From Mesotaenium endlicherianum (Eukaryota; Streptophyta; Zygnematophyceae; Zygnematales; Mesotaeniaceae), in NCBI GenBank assembly GCA_009602735.1, contig WELA01012617.1, forward strand, positions 186,001 to 250,000: DNA of 64,000 nucleotides, given 5' to 3'. Below the pieces are notes generated by a model, which saw nothing but the letters and a program-made list of their open reading frames with translations, searched no databases and had not been told where the DNA came from. The number at the start of each line of letters is the position of its first letter. Within the stretch, counting starts at the first letter, position 1. A program made the translations under genes and the position numbers. Of the stretch, positions 33,533-46,210 are shown in pieces.

Positions 33533-34301
33533 TCACCCCCCCGATAGAAAAAGCGACGTCTCGGCGCGTCAAGTCAGGTCTTACACATGTGGAGCAAACT
33601 AGTCAACAGTTTCAAGTCAGATGCCACACATGTGAAGAGGACTAGTCAAAGGCGCCAAGTCAGGTGCTACACATGTAAGGTAGACTAGGCAAGGTCGTAG
33701 GTGGTGTGACCTTATTGGCTAGCCTACTCCTTAATGATAAAGAAAATTGTACAAGTTGGCCCAGAATCTGCCACGAACTCAAAAATTCATAGCGGCCACA
33801 GAACTGCTCCAAATCTGAAAATTCGAGTGCCAGACGGACCGCGTCGGAGAACTCTACCGGGTCACCAAATTTGAGAGCATTCTAATTTCTGGAGTGTCGT
33901 TGAGAGCTGAGAGAGTAGGCACTCCTCCAAATCTGTGCAGAAACTTCTGAAAATCATAAGTCCTTCTATACTTCTCCAAATTCTGCAAACTAAGTCTCAA
34001 ACTGGGCGCTGTAAGATGTTCTACCAGAGTCTTGAGTTTCAGAGCATTCCAAGTTCAGGGGAGGGCACAATGTCAGAAGGCATATTCTGCCCTAACAATG
34101 CCAGCAGCCTGACCCCCTTCTACTTAGAGCATCATATCTCTCTCACCAGTGCTCCAAATTGAGCAAACTTGGACTCTAAATGACCGGCTACTCATGGACT
34201 ACAGCCAGGTAAATTTTCAGAATTTATTATGCAGAGACCTATTACCAGTAGCAGTTTTAGTTTTCTGTCCAGAAACTGCGAGAAGAGAAGAGTGTCTAAT
34301 G
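33533..34301 (-). other. C2 3' untranslated region
   Basis: About 770 bp lie between the pol stop codon and the 3' LTR. No open frame is conserved with C1 (20667-21347), although the nucleotide sequence is. I see no extra gene here, in contrast to family B. Confidence 0.6.
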
Positions 34302-37300
34302 TCAATTTTTCCTCTTTCTTGTTCTTGCAGGCTGCCTCCAAGGGGTCTTCTGCTGCTTCTTGATGGTGGCAGGCTGCCTCCCTGAAGTCTTCGGGCTTCT
34401 AGTAGAGAGACTTGGGGCTGGTCCAAGATGGGGGTTGGCGGCATGGAAGCGCTTCAACTTTCTCTGAACTTTGTCAAGGTAGTGCGCCGCCACCCAACTA
34501 TTCTCCGAATCTGGATATCCTTTCCACTTGATCAAGTATTGCTGCTGTCTCCTGAAATTTCTCATAGCCACTATGTCTTCCACTTCGTACTCCAAATGAT
34601 CATCCACTATTGTTGGGGCTGGTGGGGTTGTCACACGTCCTGGGAACTTGTTGTCGGGTTGCACATATGGCTTGAAGAGGGAAGCGTGGAATACGGGGTC
34701 GATGTGCATAGTCTGGGGAAGTTCTAGCTTGAAAGCAACGGGGTTGACTTGCTGGATAATCTTGAAGGGTCCCAAATACTTGGGAGAGAACTTGCTGCCG
34801 GCAGGCCTGTTGTTCAGGGAAATGTTCTTGGATGATAGTAACACGTTGTCACCCACTCTGTACGTAATTTCTCTTCTGGATCTGTTCGCCACTCTTGCTT
34901 GAGCATCTTGCGCGTGTTGTAGAGCTTTCTTCGCTGCTGTAAGGGCTGCTTCTAATGTCTCCATAAAATCTGTGGCTGCAGGTACTTCATCATGGCCAGC
35001 CGTGAAGCTCAGTGGCGTGGTCGGATGGAAGCCATAGTTGAGGAAGAATGGGGACTCTTGGGTAGAGGCCTGCGTAGTGTTGTTGTAGGCAAACTCGAGG
35101 GGGGTCAAGTACATGTCCCAGTCTTGCTCGAGGGTAGACACGTAGGCCTTTAGAGAGGTCTTTAGGGTACGATTCATACGCTCGGTTTGCCCATCTGATT
35201 GTGGGTGGTAGGCAGTAGACATATCCAGCGATGTACCCAAGTTCTTGAAGAGATTTTTCCAGAAATGGCTTGTGAATCTTGGATCTCTATCTGACACAAT
35301 TCTTGATGGTAGTCCATGGAGTCGGAAGATGTTGTCAAAGATGAGTCTTGCAAGTTGTGGTGCTGTAGCCTTAGTCGTCGTGGGAATAAAATGAGCCATC
35401 TTGGTAAGTCTGTCCACCGCCGTGAGTATTGCATTATGGCCTCGAGGTGTCACGGGCAAGTCCACGATAAGGTCCATTGAGATGTCCGTCCATTGTCTTT
35501 CGGGGATTGGTAGTGGTTGGAGGAGTCCTCCCGCCTTTTGCGATGATGGCTTGATTCTTTGGCATGTGTCACAGCTCCTGCAGTACTCCTTGACTTGCTT
35601 AGACATGCCTGGCCAACAATAAGTCCTAGCTAGAACGCCCGTGGTCCTTAGGATTCCAAAGTGTCCTCCAAGAGGGTTGTCGTGTGCTTCTCGTAGAAGC
35701 AAGAGCCGGAGGTCTAAGTCATTAGGAACACATCTCTGGCCCGTATCTTGCCTCACCCAATAATTGCCTTCTTGCTTCTTGCATGGGTCCAAGGCTGCTT
35801 CTCCGTTCTTGTAGTAAGGGTCTCTTTCATAGGCGGCTGAAAATCGAGCTTCCAGATCTGTCTTCAGGGATACCATCACTGCATTTAATTGCAGTCTTGA
35901 GAGGGGGTCAGCCGGGTTTGTCTTGCCGGGCTGGTACTGAATCGTGATGTTGTATTGTTGCAAGTATCCGCTCCATCTTGCTTGTCTCCTTGAGAGATAC
36001 GGCTGCGTTTGGAGGTGCTTTAACGCCTCGTGGTCCGTGGTGACCAGTACTTTGCGTCCTTCAACGTAGCAGCGCCAAACCTTCAAGGCATGTACAATCG
36101 CCAATGCCTCTCGCTCCGTGGTTGTATAATTTTGCTCGGCTGGATTTAGCTTCCTTGACTCGTAGGCGATGGGCTGCAGTCCCTTGCCTTGGTCTTGAAG
36201 CAGGATTGCTCCTATTGCATAGGAAGATGCATCGGTGATGACGTGGAAGGGCCAATCTGGGTTTGGACTTGGGAGTGTGAGCACCGGGGATGTGGTCAAT
36301 CTTCGCTTTAACTCTTGAAATGCCTCTTCCTCTTTCTCGGTCCATGTATATAGCCTGTCCTTCTTGAGTAGATCTGTCAGGGGGGCTGCTATGTGCGAGA
36401 AGCCTTGGATGAATTTTCTGTACCAATTGGCAAATCCCAAGAATGACTGGAGTTCTTTCTTGGTCGTGGGGGTTGGCCATTCCTCCACCACCGTGGTCTT
36501 CTTGGGGTCCATCTTGATGCCATCAGCAGTCACGTGGAGACCTAGGAACTCCACTTCTTGTTTGGCAAACTCGCACTTTGACTCCTTCGCAAATAGCTTG
36601 TTTTGCTTCAATACTTCAAGGACTTCTTTCAAGTGTCTCGCATGCTCTTCAAGGGTCTTGCTGTAGATAAGGATGTCATCGATGAATACCACCACAAATC
36701 TGTCCAACATGGGCTGAAATATGGTGTTCATCATAGTCATGAAAGTTGCTGGCGCGTTGGTGAGTCCAAATGGCAGGACCATGAACTCAAAATGTCCATA
36801 TCTTGTCCTGAATGCCGTCTTCTCTATGTCCGGTTCTGCGATGCGAATCTGGTGGTAGCCGCTCCGTAAGTCAATCTTCGTGAAGTACTTGGCTCCAACC
36901 AGCCGGTCCATGAGCTCATCCATGCGCGGCAGCGGGTATCGATTCTTGATGGTGATCTTGTTGAGGGCGCGATAGTCCACACACATCCTCAAGGTACCAT
37001 CTTTCTTCTTGACAAATAGCACCGGGGCTCCAAATGGCGACTTGCTAGGTCGAATGAAGCCATGCTCCAGTAGCTCCTTGATTTGCTTCTTGACTTCGTC
37101 TAGCTCCGTGTATGACATTTTGAACGTAGGCCGAGAGATGGGCTTGCTTCCGGGCTCCAACTCTATCTTGTGGTCTACGAATCTTTTGGGGGGTAGGCCC
37201 TTGGGCAATTCCGGGGAGAACACTTCTTTGTAGTCCTCTAAGACTTCTTGTATCTCCTTGGGAACGGGGCTGCCTTCTTGACTCTCGATGTCTTTCTTGA

Positions 37301-37967
37301 TGTCTTTTGGCGTGATCAAGGCCAAAAGAAGCTCGTGTCCCTTCCTCACAAGTCTCTTGAGTTGGAGGGCGGACAATAGTATCTCGTGTGCCGGCTTCTG
37401 GATGTCTTGGGTCTGGATATTCTGGATTGCGCGCAAAATACAGATTCTTGAAGTGATGTCATTCTTGATCTTGATAGTACCGGTCCTCCAATCAACTTGG
37501 GGGTTGTGCTTGGTCAACCAAGGCGTCCCTAGGATGACGTCGTACTTGCCCAATTGCATGGGGGAGAACACTACTCTATCCTTGAAGGACTTGATAGAGA
37601 GTGCCAAGGGGTACGTCTTCTTGGAAGGGGTAGTATAGGAGAATCCATCGGGCATCATAATCTCCTCGTCGTGGTCAAGAGTTCGCATAGTAATACCGTG
37701 CTTGGTGGCAAAATCTGCAGCAATGAAGTTGCCTTGAGCTCCGCTATCCACCAAGATGTGGACCTTCTCTCCTCCAAGGTAACCTCTCAAACTCATTGGG
37801 GCTGGAACGTCGTCTTCAACGGGGGTCTCCACCTCACTTGGCGTGTTGCCTTCTCGTGAAGTGGGTCTTGGGGTGGTAGGCTCCTGGCCTACCGGCGCTG
37901 TCCGTTTTTTGACAACTTTTTGGGGCATGAAAGTGCACGATGGCCCTTTTCCTTGCAATAAAAGCAT
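34302..37967 (-). CDS. pol: C2 Pol polyprotein (protease, RT, RNase H, integrase, chromodomain)
   Basis: The frame has 1221 codons. Domains in order: retropepsin-like protease ([13 protein letters not shown], about residue 73); RT (about residues 290-470, with [25 protein letters not shown] and catalytic FIDD); RNase H (about 560-690; [27 protein letters not shown]); integrase with HHCC finger ([11 protein letters not shown], about 780) and DDE core ([26 protein letters not shown]); chromodomain ([11 protein letters not shown]...[10 protein letters not shown], about 1120-1165); and a basic tail rich in Lys/Arg. The first codons overlap the end of gag by about 79 bp in a different frame, so Pol is expected to be made by read-through or shifting of the kind used in this family, but no signal was verified. 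Confidence 0.92.
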   Translation of the reverse strand: MLLLQGKGPSCTFMPQKVVKKRTAPVGQEPTTPRPTSREGNTPSEVETPVEDDVPAPMSLRGYLGGEKVHILVDSGAQGNFIAADFATKHGITMRTLDHDEEIMMPDGFSYTTPSKKTYPLALSIKSFKDRVVFSPMQLGKYDVILGTPWLTKHNPQVDWRTGTIKIKNDITSRICILRAIQNIQTQDIQKPAHEILLSALQLKRLVRKGHELLLALITPKDIKKDIESQEGSPVPKEIQEVLEDYKEVFSPELPKGLPPKRFVDHKIELEPGSKPISRPTFKMSYTELDEVKKQIKELLEHGFIRPSKSPFGAPVLFVKKKDGTLRMCVDYRALNKITIKNRYPLPRMDELMDRLVGAKYFTKIDLRSGYHQIRIAEPDIEKTAFRTRYGHFEFMVLPFGLTNAPATFMTMMNTIFQPMLDRFVVVFIDDILIYSKTLEEHARHLKEVLEVLKQNKLFAKESKCEFAKQEVEFLGLHVTADGIKMDPKKTTVVEEWPTPTTKKELQSFLGFANWYRKFIQGFSHIAAPLTDLLKKDRLYTWTEKEEEAFQELKRRLTTSPVLTLPSPNPDWPFHVITDASSYAIGAILLQDQGKGLQPIAYESRKLNPAEQNYTTTEREALAIVHALKVWRCYVEGRKVLVTTDHEALKHLQTQPYLSRRQARWSGYLQQYNITIQYQPGKTNPADPLSRLQLNAVMVSLKTDLEARFSAAYERDPYYKNGEAALDPCKKQEGNYWVRQDTGQRCVPNDLDLRLLLLREAHDNPLGGHFGILRTTGVLARTYCWPGMSKQVKEYCRSCDTCQRIKPSSQKAGGLLQPLPIPERQWTDISMDLIVDLPVTPRGHNAILTAVDRLTKMAHFIPTTTKATAPQLARLIFDNIFRLHGLPSRIVSDRDPRFTSHFWKNLFKNLGTSLDMSTAYHPQSDGQTERMNRTLKTSLKAYVSTLEQDWDMYLTPLEFAYNNTTQASTQESPFFLNYGFHPTTPLSFTAGHDEVPAATDFMETLEAALTAAKKALQHAQDAQARVANRSRREITYRVGDNVLLSSKNISLNNRPAGSKFSPKYLGPFKIIQQVNPVAFKLELPQTMHIDPVFHASLFKPYVQPDNKFPGRVTTPPAPTIVDDHLEYEVEDIVAMRNFRRQQQYLIKWKGYPDSENSWVAAHYLDKVQRKLKRFHAANPHLGPAPSLSTRSPKTSGRQPATIKKQQKTPWRQPARTRKRKN

Positions 37968-39169
37968 AGTCCAGCCGTCATGAGAGCTTCTTTTTCAGCC
38001 GGGGAGAGTCTTGCTTTCACTCCTTGCTGGTTTCTTGCATCATAAGTGTCATTGGAGGGTCTTCCACTCTTCCGGGCAGCCGCGGGGTCCCTTTTAATAA
38101 CTCCGATTTCCATGGGTGTGGGTCCAGATTCGGATGTGGAAGGGGCTGCGTACACCCGCGTCGTCGGTACCCGTGAAGATGAAGGCACGGAGTGCTTGAA
38201 ATCCAAGGTATCCACCTTTTGGGCCACTTCAATGATCTTTGAGAAGTCCGTCAAGTCGCGTAACTCCACTTCCTTTGCCACCTTGGGTTTGAGGCCAAAG
38301 ATGTAGCGGTCAATCTTCTCCTCGAGAGACATGTTGGGGATCTCAAGAGTGAGGGCGTGAAATCTGGATGTATACTCTTGAACGGACGTCGTTTGCTTGA
38401 GATGGTGGAGCTTTCCTCGGGCAATCTTCTCCGCATTGATGGGCATGAATTGCTTCTTGAGGGCCTCACGAAAATCTGCCCATCTTGCATATGATGGTGG
38501 GGGCTCTTGGCCGAGCATGGGGTGCGCCATAGCTTGATATATAGCCGCTTGATAGTTACGCCACCATGATGTTGCTGCTCCTCTAAGTAAGGTAACGGCA
38601 AAGGGAACGTAGTCCTCCTCGGGTACTTCAAGGAATGCGAGGTACGTCTCCACTTGGTAGAGCCATAAATTCAGGTTGGCACCTTTCCCGGGGTTGAAAG
38701 TGTCGGGTTTGCCGGGCTTGATGAGTTTCCTTGCTCTCGTTGGCTCTTGTGGAGGCGCTTGAGCCGGGGCTGGATTTTGAGCATTGCTCGCAATAGGGGC
38801 AACCATGGCAGCCATAGCTTCTCTTGACGCTTGCACGGTTGCTTCATAGGTGGCCAAGCCCACTTGGTTGTGGACGGTCATTAGGAAGGCTGCCCACTCA
38901 TTTGCGGGAACTCCTTGTGGTGGGGTCAACTTTGCTATAGCGGCTGCCACGGGATTTGACGGTGCTCCTCCTTGTGGTGCTTCTTGTTGTTGGAGATTTC
39001 CTTGAGTAGGCTCTCCCATCGACGCTGGAGGAGGGTGTGCTCCTCCTTGTGGTGCTTCTTGTTGTTGCAGATTTTCTTGAGTGGGCTCTCCCATCGGCGC
39101 TGGAGGAGGGTGTCTTGGAGAGGAAGGGCTTCCTTCGAAAGCTTGCTGTTGGTCTTGAGGATCGGCCAT
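37889..39169 (-). CDS. gag: C2 Gag polyprotein
   Basis: The frame has 426 codons and starts [14 protein letters not shown], about 38 bp inside the 5' LTR. A Pro/Gln-rich N-terminus precedes the capsid-like region (about residues 150-300: [43 protein letters not shown]). A CCHC zinc knuckle, [14 protein letters not shown], lies near residue 400. The N-terminus contains a tandem duplication ([18 protein letters not shown] and a near copy), absent from the C1 and C3 gag starts. Gag packages the element RNA in the particle. Confidence 0.92.
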   Translation of the reverse strand: MADPQDQQQAFEGSPSSPRHPPPAPMGEPTQENLQQQEAPQGGAHPPPASMGEPTQGNLQQQEAPQGGAPSNPVAAAIAKLTPPQGVPANEWAAFLMTVHNQVGLATYEATVQASREAMAAMVAPIASNAQNPAPAQAPPQEPTRARKLIKPGKPDTFNPGKGANLNLWLYQVETYLAFLEVPEEDYVPFAVTLLRGAATSWWRNYQAAIYQAMAHPMLGQEPPPSYARWADFREALKKQFMPINAEKIARGKLHHLKQTTSVQEYTSRFHALTLEIPNMSLEEKIDRYIFGLKPKVAKEVELRDLTDFSKIIEVAQKVDTLDFKHSVPSSSRVPTTRVYAAPSTSESGPTPMEIGVIKRDPAAARKSGRPSNDTYDARNQQGVKARLSPAEKEALMTAGLCFYCKEKGHRALSCPKKLSKNGQRR

Positions 39170-39206
39170 CTTCTTGTGCTACCAAAGTGCCTAGCTCCGA
39201 TACCAC

Positions 39207-39709
39207 TGTAGTGAAACAGATAGATAAAGTACTTAGTAAAACAGAATACTTTATCTATTCAAGACAAGGATCTTTGAACACAAGTGGTAGCTTCTTGAAA
39301 GAGAGATGGCTTCTTGAAAGTTAATATATTTCTGGATTTTGGCAAGTACAAGAGTGATTCTGGAATGTCTTTCTATGTTCTAGCTCTTGTTTATATACTT
39401 GCTACATAAGTAATTTCTAGGAAGGTGTATGTTGATGTGTTGGCACCCAACACATCCCAAAACTTGCCACCTCTTTCTAGAATAATGTACACATGTCCTT
39501 TTGACCTAAAAATGGCACATCTGACTTTTGCCACATGGAGTTCTTCTAGGTCTTTCCTCTAACTTCGAAAATGCCTTGGAAGGTTCAAAGGACATGAACC
39601 AAGTTACTAGAGTACCTATTCACACTTGACTCCACACCATACTACTTCAAATATATTTGAAAACATTAAAATATATGCAAACTAATGTATAATAACTCAA
39701 ATCACTACA
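39207..39709 (-). repeat. 5' LTR of C2
   Basis: 503 bp. On the minus strand it ends TTTCACTACA and is followed one base later by TGGTATCGGAGC (complement at about 39194-39205), the primer-binding site. TSD TTCGC follows at 39710. Confidence 0.94.
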
Positions 39710-39984
39710 TTCGCATTCTACGTAATTGTACGTAGTTTCTGGAACCCTCGTGTTCCAATGTCCTACTTCCTGGACTCCAACCGAAATTTTCGTCACTGGA
39801 CCTGTCCTTGTCACTAAATAGAAGCTGTGACATTAAAAATTCAATGAAAATTTCCAGAATTCATAACTTTCTCAATACTTGTCCAAATGACTTGAAATGA
39901 AGGCCAAAGTTCTTCTAAAATTACACTCTATGCATATAGATTACTAAAAAGGTACAAACTACACATTCATAACCCTACATCGAG

Positions 39985-41301
39985 GACTTCTTTCAAGTGT
40001 CTCGCATGCTCTTCCGTGGTCTTGCTGTAGATAAGGATGTCATTGATGAATACCACCACAAATCTGTCCAACATGGGTTGAAATATGGTGTTCATCATAG
40101 TCATGAAAGTTGCTGGCGCGTTGGTAAGTCCAAATGGCAGGACCATGAACTCAGATTGTCCAAATCTTGTCCTGAACGCCATTTTCTCTATGTCAGGTTC
40201 AGCGATGCGAATCTGGTGATAGCCGCTTCTCAAGTCCACCTTCGTGAAGTACTTGGCTCCAACCAGCCGGTCCATGAGCTCATCCATGCGCGGCAGCGGG
40301 TATCGATTCTTGATGGTGATCTTGTTGAGGGCGCGATCGTCCACACACATCCTTGAGGTACCATCCTTCTTCTTGACAAATAGCACCGGGGCTCCAAATG
40401 GCGACTTGCTAGGTCGAATGAAGCCATGCTCCAGTAGCTCCTTGATTTGCTTCTTGACTTCGTCTAGCTCCGTGTATGACATTTTGAACGTAGGCCAAGA
40501 GATGGGCTTGCTTTCGGGCTCCAACTCTATCTTGTGATCTACGAATCTCTTGGGGGGTAAGCCCTTGGGCAATTCCGGGAAGAATACTTCTTTGTAGTCC
40601 TCTAAGACTTCTTGTATCTCCTCGGGAACGGGGCTCCCTTCTTGACTCTCGATGTCTTTCTTGATGTCTTTTGACGTGATCAAGGCCAAAAGAAGCTCGT
40701 GTCCCTTCCTCACAAGTCTCTTGAGTTGGAGGGCGGACAATAGTACCTCGTGTGCCGGCTTCTGGATGTCTTGGGTCTGGATATTCTGGATTGCGCGCAA
40801 AATACAGATTCTTGAAGTGATGTCATTCTTGATCTTGATAGTACCGGTCCTCCAATCAACTTGGGGGTTGTGCTTGGTCAACCAAGGCGTCCCTAGGATG
40901 ACGTCGTACTTGCCCAATTGCATGGGGGAGAATACTACTCTATCCTTGAAGGACTTGATAGAGAGTGCCAAGGGGTACGTCTTCTTGGAAGGGGTAGTAT
41001 AGGAGAATCCATCGGGCACCATAATCTCCTCGTCGTGGTCAAGAGTTTGCATAGTAATACCGTGCTTGGTGGCAAGATCTGCAACACTGAAGTTGCTTTG
41101 AGCTCCGGTATCCACCAAGATGTGGACCTTCTCTCCTCCAAGGTAACCTCTCAAACTCATTGGGGCTGGAACGTCGTCTTCAACGGGGGCCTCCACCTCA
41201 CTTGGCTTGTTGCCTTCTCGTGAAGTGGGTCTTGGGGTGGTAGGCTCCTGGCCTATCGGCTGTGCCCCTTTTTGACAACTTTTTGAGGCATGAAAGTGCA
41301 C
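39985..41301 (-). pseudogene. C1: protease and reverse transcriptase region
   Basis: Minus-strand frame with protease motif [14 protein letters not shown] near 41120 and RT motifs [42 protein letters not shown] and [10 protein letters not shown] near 40040. It ends at the solo LTR D insertion and continues at 32585. It is very similar to C2 but older. Part of a broken copy. Confidence 0.85.
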
Positions 41302-42457
41302 GATGGCCCTTTTCCTTGCAATAGAAGCATAGTCCAGCCGTCATGAGAGCTTCTTGTTCAGCCGGGGAGAGTCTTGCTTTCACTCCTTGCTGGTTTCTTG
41401 CATCATAAGTGTCATTGGAGGGTCTTCCACTCTTCCGGGCAGCCGCGGGGTCCCTTTTAATAACTCCGATTTCCATGGGTGTGGGTCCAGATTCGGATGT
41501 GGAAGGGGCTGCGTACACCCGCGTCGTCGGTACCCGTGAAGATGAAGGCACGGAGTGCTTGAAATCCAAGGTATCCACCTTTTGGGCCACTTCAATGATC
41601 TTTGAGAAGTCCGTCAAGTCGCGTAACTCCACTTCCTTTGCCACCTTGGGTTTGAGGCCAAAGATGTAACGGTCAATCTTCTCCTCGAGAGACATGTTGG
41701 GGATCTCAAGAGTGAGGGCGTGAAATCTGGATGTATACTCTTGAACGGACGTCGTTTGCTTGAGATGGTGGAGCTTTCCTCGGGCAATCTTCTCCGCATT
41801 GATGGGCATGAATTGCTTCTTGAGGGCCTCACGAAAATCTGCCCATCTTGCATATGATGGTGGGGGCTCTTGGCCGAGCATGGGGTGCGCCATAGCTTGA
41901 TATATAGCCGCTTGATAGTTACGCCACCATGATGTTGCTGCTCCTCTAAGTAAGGTAACGGCAAAGGGAACGTAGTCCTCCTCGGGTACTTCAAGGAATG
42001 CGAGGTACGTCTCCACTTGGTAGAGCCATAAATTCAGGTCGGCTCCTTTCCCGGGGTTGAAAGTTTCGGGTTTGCCGGGCTTGATGAGTTTCCTTGCTCT
42101 CGTTGGCTCTTGTGGAGGCGCTTGAGCCGGGGCTGGATTTTGAGCATTGCTCGCGATAGGGGCAACTATGGCAGCCATAGCTTCTCTTGACGCTTGCACG
42201 GTTGCTTCATAGGTGGCCAAGCCCACTTGGTTGTGAACGGTCATTAGGAAGGCTGCCCACTCATTTGCGGGAACTCCTTGTGGTGGGGTCAACTTTGCTA
42301 TAGCGGCTGCCACGGGATTTGACTGAGCTCCTCCTTGTGGTGCTTCTTGTAGCTGCAGATTTTCTTGAGTGGGCTCTCCCATCGGCGCTAGAGGAGAGTC
42401 TCTTGGAGATGAAGTGCTTCGTTCGAAGGCTTGCTGTTGGTCTTGAGGATCGGCCAT
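41198..42457 (-). pseudogene. gag: C1: gag region
   Basis: Minus-strand frame of about 419 codons starting [14 protein letters not shown]. It has the same capsid-like region as C2 and the CCHC knuckle [14 protein letters not shown]. It lacks the N-terminal duplication seen in C2. The copy as a whole is not intact, although this frame is largely open. Confidence 0.85.
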
Positions 42458-42494
42458 CTTCTTGTGCTACCAAAGTGCCTAGCTACCATACCAC

Positions 42495-42997
42495 TGTAGT
42501 GAAACAAATAGATGAAGTACTTAGTAAAGTACAATGCTTTATCCATCAAAGACAAGGATCTTTGAACACAAGTGGTAGCTTCTTGAAAGAGAGATGGCTT
42601 CTTGAAAGTTAATATATTTCTGGATTTTGGCAAGTACAAGAGTGATTCTGGAATGCCTTTCTATGTTCTAGCTCTTGTTTATATATTTGCTACAGAAGTA
42701 ATTTCTAGGAAGGTGCATGTTGATGTGTTGGCACCCAACACATCCCAAAACTTGCCACCTCTTTCTAGAATAATGTACACATGTCCTTTTGACCTAAAAA
42801 TGGCACATTTGACTTTTGCCACGTGGAGTTCTTCTCGGTCTTTCCTCTAACTTCAAAAATGCTTTAGAAGGTTCAAAGGATATGAACGAAGTCACTAGAG
42901 TACCTATTCACACTTAACTCCACACAATACTACTCCAAATATATTTGAAAACATTAAAATATATGAAAACTAATATATTATAATTCAAATCACTACA
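42495..42997 (-). repeat. 5' LTR of C1
   Basis: 503 bp, TGTAGTGAAACAAATAG to ATCACTACA on the plus strand, followed by TSD copy CATAC. The primer-binding site on its inner side (about 42482-42493) is a slightly changed version of that in C2. Confidence 0.92.
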
Positions 42998-44806
42998 CAT
43001 ACCTTATGTTATTCTTGGTAAGGTCAGTCAGTTTACTGGCCTTTGTAGAATAATTCTCAATAAATCTCCTATAGTAGTTAGCCAACCCAAGGAAGGATCT
43101 AACTTCGGAGACGGATTGTGGTATAGGCCAGTCCCTTATGGTCTGAACCTTCTTAGGATCCACACTGATGCCTTCTTTGTTGACAACATCGCCTAGAAAT
43201 TTAATACTTTCTTTGAAGAAATCACACTTGCTCATTTTAGCATACAACTGGTTCCTTCTCAGGTGTCCATGACTGTCTTTAAGTGTACAGCATGCTGAAA
43301 ATTAAAATATCATCCAGGAAGACTTGCACAAACTTATCCAGGTAAGGTCTGAAAATGTCATTCATAGCACCCATGAAGGTTGCAGGAGCATTAGTCAGTC
43401 TGAATGGCATCACGTTGAACTCATAGTGTCCATAACGTGTGCGGAAGGCAGTCTTATGTTCATCTCCCTCAGCAATTTTGATTTGATGATAACCACTTTT
43501 AAGATCTATCTTACTGAACACTTTAGCACCAGACAAGGTATCAAGCAAGTCCTCGATTCTGGGTAAAGCATACTTGTTCTTTACTGTAATTCTGTTAAGA
43601 GCTCTGTAATCAACACACATCCGCTTACTCCCATCCCTTTTCTTAACAAAGAGGATGGGCGCGCCATAAGGTGGGGGAAATGTAACCATTTTCCTCAAGC
43701 TCTGCAATCTGTGATTTCAACTCTTCACTCTCCACATAAGACAAGCCATAATTGCGTTGCCAGGGTGGCTGACTCCCAGGTAATAACTTAATCCTGTGAT
43801 CCACTTCCCTCTTAGGAGGTAGTCCTGGAGGCATATTAAAAACATCAGTGTACTGAGCAACGATTTTTGCAGCAGTAGGGTGCTCTGGAGGGCTTACCTT
43901 TTTCTCAACCACTTCTTCAAGTTGAGGAGGTACCTCTCTTTGCAGCAGACAGTACATTATGTCTTTCTTCTGGTTCCAGTTGTCGATGAACTCCATTGCA
44001 TTGAGCAATTTGCATCCTCTTGGAAGCCTCTTCTTTCCCTTCATTTGCCATCCATACGGGACAAGAGGAAGAGCACTGGTGGGTGCCAAGTCAATTTGCC
44101 CATCACTGGCTCCTCTTACTTCAATTCTACCTCTGCTCCAACACACTTCAGCTTGATGTCTATTAAGCCAGGACCTGCCTAGCACGAGATCATAGAAGCC
44201 AGTGTTGAGTACCTCAAATGTAAGCGCTTCAGTTAGAATTGCAATGCCCGAACCTAAGTAGACATCAATAGGCTTGGTTATAATTCCTACCGAGATACTT
44301 GAGGCATCTCCAAGGATTACTTTTCTATTTCCTTGGGTGATAGTAGGTAACCTTAGTCGCTTAAGTAAGTCCTTATGGATGAAAGTATGTGACGCCCCTC
44401 CGTCAACAAATGCCCTCACCTTCCTACTTGCAATCATGAAATGCAGTAGGGTAGGGGGGACTGTCTTTGCCTGACTTTCGCATTGTTCTCCTGACTTAGC
44501 AAAGAAATGTTGGACATCAGGTGGAACAAGATCATCTAGAGTGTGCACTCTCTGGATGTCTATATTGCTGATGGTCTCCTTTATCTGGTTGTCAGGCATG
44601 CATAGTGAATCCAGTTCAGGAGGACCCATAATACCTGCTACGAGGGCAACTAGCGACGACTCACTATCTCTAGCATCCTCATAGTCAGTAGACTGGATTA
44701 CTGACTGTTGCTGTCTTTTAAAGGCAGGTCTTTTCTCTCGACCTTCGGAAGGTGCTTGTCTGGACACTGCTCTCTGAAGTGACCTGGCTGCTGGCAATGG
44801 AAGCAA
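42998..44806 (-). pseudogene. B1: protease and reverse transcriptase region
   Basis: On the minus strand: a protease-like motif FVDGGASHTFIH near 44400, then RT motifs [55 protein letters not shown] and [15 protein letters not shown] down to the C1 insertion at 42997. It continues beyond C1 at 20163. It is a broken fossil homologous to B2 23757-25500. Confidence 0.82.
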
Positions 44807-46176
44807 ATCGATTTTGCTGAGGCTGGTCTCGGCTTAGTCCTACCACCACCTCTTCCATAGCCGCCTTGAGAGAAACCACCTCTCCCTCTAGACTGCATAG
44901 CATTGTACTCATACCCATATTCATCACCCTGATCATGCTCAGCCTGGTCTCCTTTAATTGCATTGTAGGAACCGTGGGGCTTTTTGACAACCTTAGACTC
45001 CAAAGCATTACTCTGGCGCTTGTGATTGAACTGCTGCTGATCCCAAGCGTTTGCATCCTGGATCAAGTCAGCCAGTTTCTCATACTTCTTTTCAGCAAAA
45101 TGACCAGAGACTTCGGATTTCCAGCCATACCTGAAGTCTGCTATCCTATACCGCTCTGGCATGTCTGGCTGTTTCATCATGTTCTCCTGAAACTGTTGAG
45201 CAAACTCAGCAACTGAAGTGGTCTGCTTCAGTATTAAGGAAATCATCGCATAGATAGCTTTCTCCTGCTGATTGATCGCATCAAACTTCTCATGCAGTTT
45301 CTCGACAAACTCTACCCAAGTAGGGTCACCGAGTTGTTGAGCCATACGCTCTCCTTTCCAATACAGCCACCAGTCTGCTGCACTGCCTTTCAGTAGAGCA
45401 CCAGTATGCCTGACCTTCTCGTAATCTTGCAGTTCTGGGTAGTTCTCCAGCCATTGCTCAACATCAGCGAGAAATTTGATCAGGTAATACTTTTTGTTCC
45501 CCTCGGGATCATAATCGTGGGGAGATTTAGGCTTGGGCTTTCTAGGCCCTCTGCCACCACCACCAGTGGTTTGAAAACCCAGTTGGTCTCTGTCTCGCAG
45601 CAGAGACATTATGATTCTCTTGTCCTCCTGTTGGGACTAATACATGCTTGCCATTTGCGATTGCATTTGCACGAACAATGCTCCCAGATCTACATTCTGA
45701 GGTGGGAGTCTAGCAAATGCAGCAGTATCAGCGGCATCAACTCGCTGAGTAGTGTCCTCAACAGTCCCTCTCGCTCCTGCAGCAGCAATTCCTGTTGCAT
45801 TCAGCCGGTCACGAATTTGACCTAGGGGCACATTGAGTTGTACTGCAGGAGGTGGGTTCAGAGCATTGGCCCTTGAAGCCATAAGTTCTTTGACAGTGCG
45901 CTCGTCCGCTGGCTGTCATCCTCTCCTTTCTGTATCTTCAGCAGTCTTTGCTAATTGTTCAACTTCTAATCTGGCTCTCTCCTCCTCAGCCTGCTATGCT
46001 GCGACTGCGACAATAGCAGCTGCCTCATCAGCAGCCTCTCTAGCTGCAGTATCTGCCACTACTCCAGAATAGGTGCGGGTTCCCGCTAGATGGCTTACAG
46101 CCTGATTTTCGACATTCTTGTTATTCTGGTTCTCCATGTCTCGGGAGTTGCTAGTTTGAGACCTTGTCCTTACCAT
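44698..46176 (-). pseudogene. gag: B1: gag region
   Basis: The minus strand starts at 46176 with MVRTRSQTSNSRDMEN, as in B2. An Ala-rich segment, the capsid-like region (YYLIKFLADVEQWLENYPEL, SAADWWLYWKGERMAQQ) and a Gly/Arg-rich stretch follow, with a CCHC knuckle, CFHCQQPGHFREQC, near 44810. It is a broken copy. Confidence 0.8.
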
Positions 46177-46210
46177 ACAAAGAAGACTGTGATAACTGCT
46201 CCGATACCAT

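Larger units (their letters stand above)
33030..39709 (-). mobile_element. Ty3/chromovirus family C, copy C2: young, looks whole
   Basis: This 6680-bp minus-strand element is flanked by the perfect TSD TTCGC (33025-33029 and 39710-39714). It has two 503-bp LTRs that differ at only about five positions by eye (about 1 percent), a primer-binding site, open gag and pol frames and a purine tract. It sits at the deepest level of the nest. It looks whole, which with the low LTR divergence points to a recent insertion. Its neighbours C1 and C3 are older copies of the same family. Confidence 0.93.
32586..39979 (-). repeat. Solo LTR, family D, inside C1 and split by C2
   Basis: The two halves, 32586-33029 and 39715-39979, total about 709 bp, the length of the other family D LTRs, and are colinear with 50699-51409. 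The LTR is flanked by the perfect TSD TCGAG (32581-32585 and 39980-39984). C2 sits between the halves with its own TSD, TTCGC. This is therefore one solo LTR that was later hit, not the two ends of a long element. Confidence 0.9.
20164..42997 (-). mobile_element. Ty3/chromovirus family C, copy C1 (expanded by nested insertions)
   Basis: This minus-strand element is inserted in the RT/RNase H junction of B1 and flanked by the perfect TSD CATAC (20159-20163 and 42998-43002). Its LTRs are 20164-20666 and 42495-42997, both 503 bp. Its own interior is 20667-21649, 30483-32585 and 39985-42494; the gaps are B2 (TSD GATAG) and a split solo LTR D (TSD TCGAG). By eye its LTRs differ by roughly 9 percent, so it is clearly older than C2. 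It is broken. Confidence 0.92.

Noticed and set aside
32586-39979. Family D LTR pieces as the two LTRs of one 7-kb element
   Set aside because: They are complementary halves of a single 709-bp LTR, and the sequence between is C2 with its own TSD.
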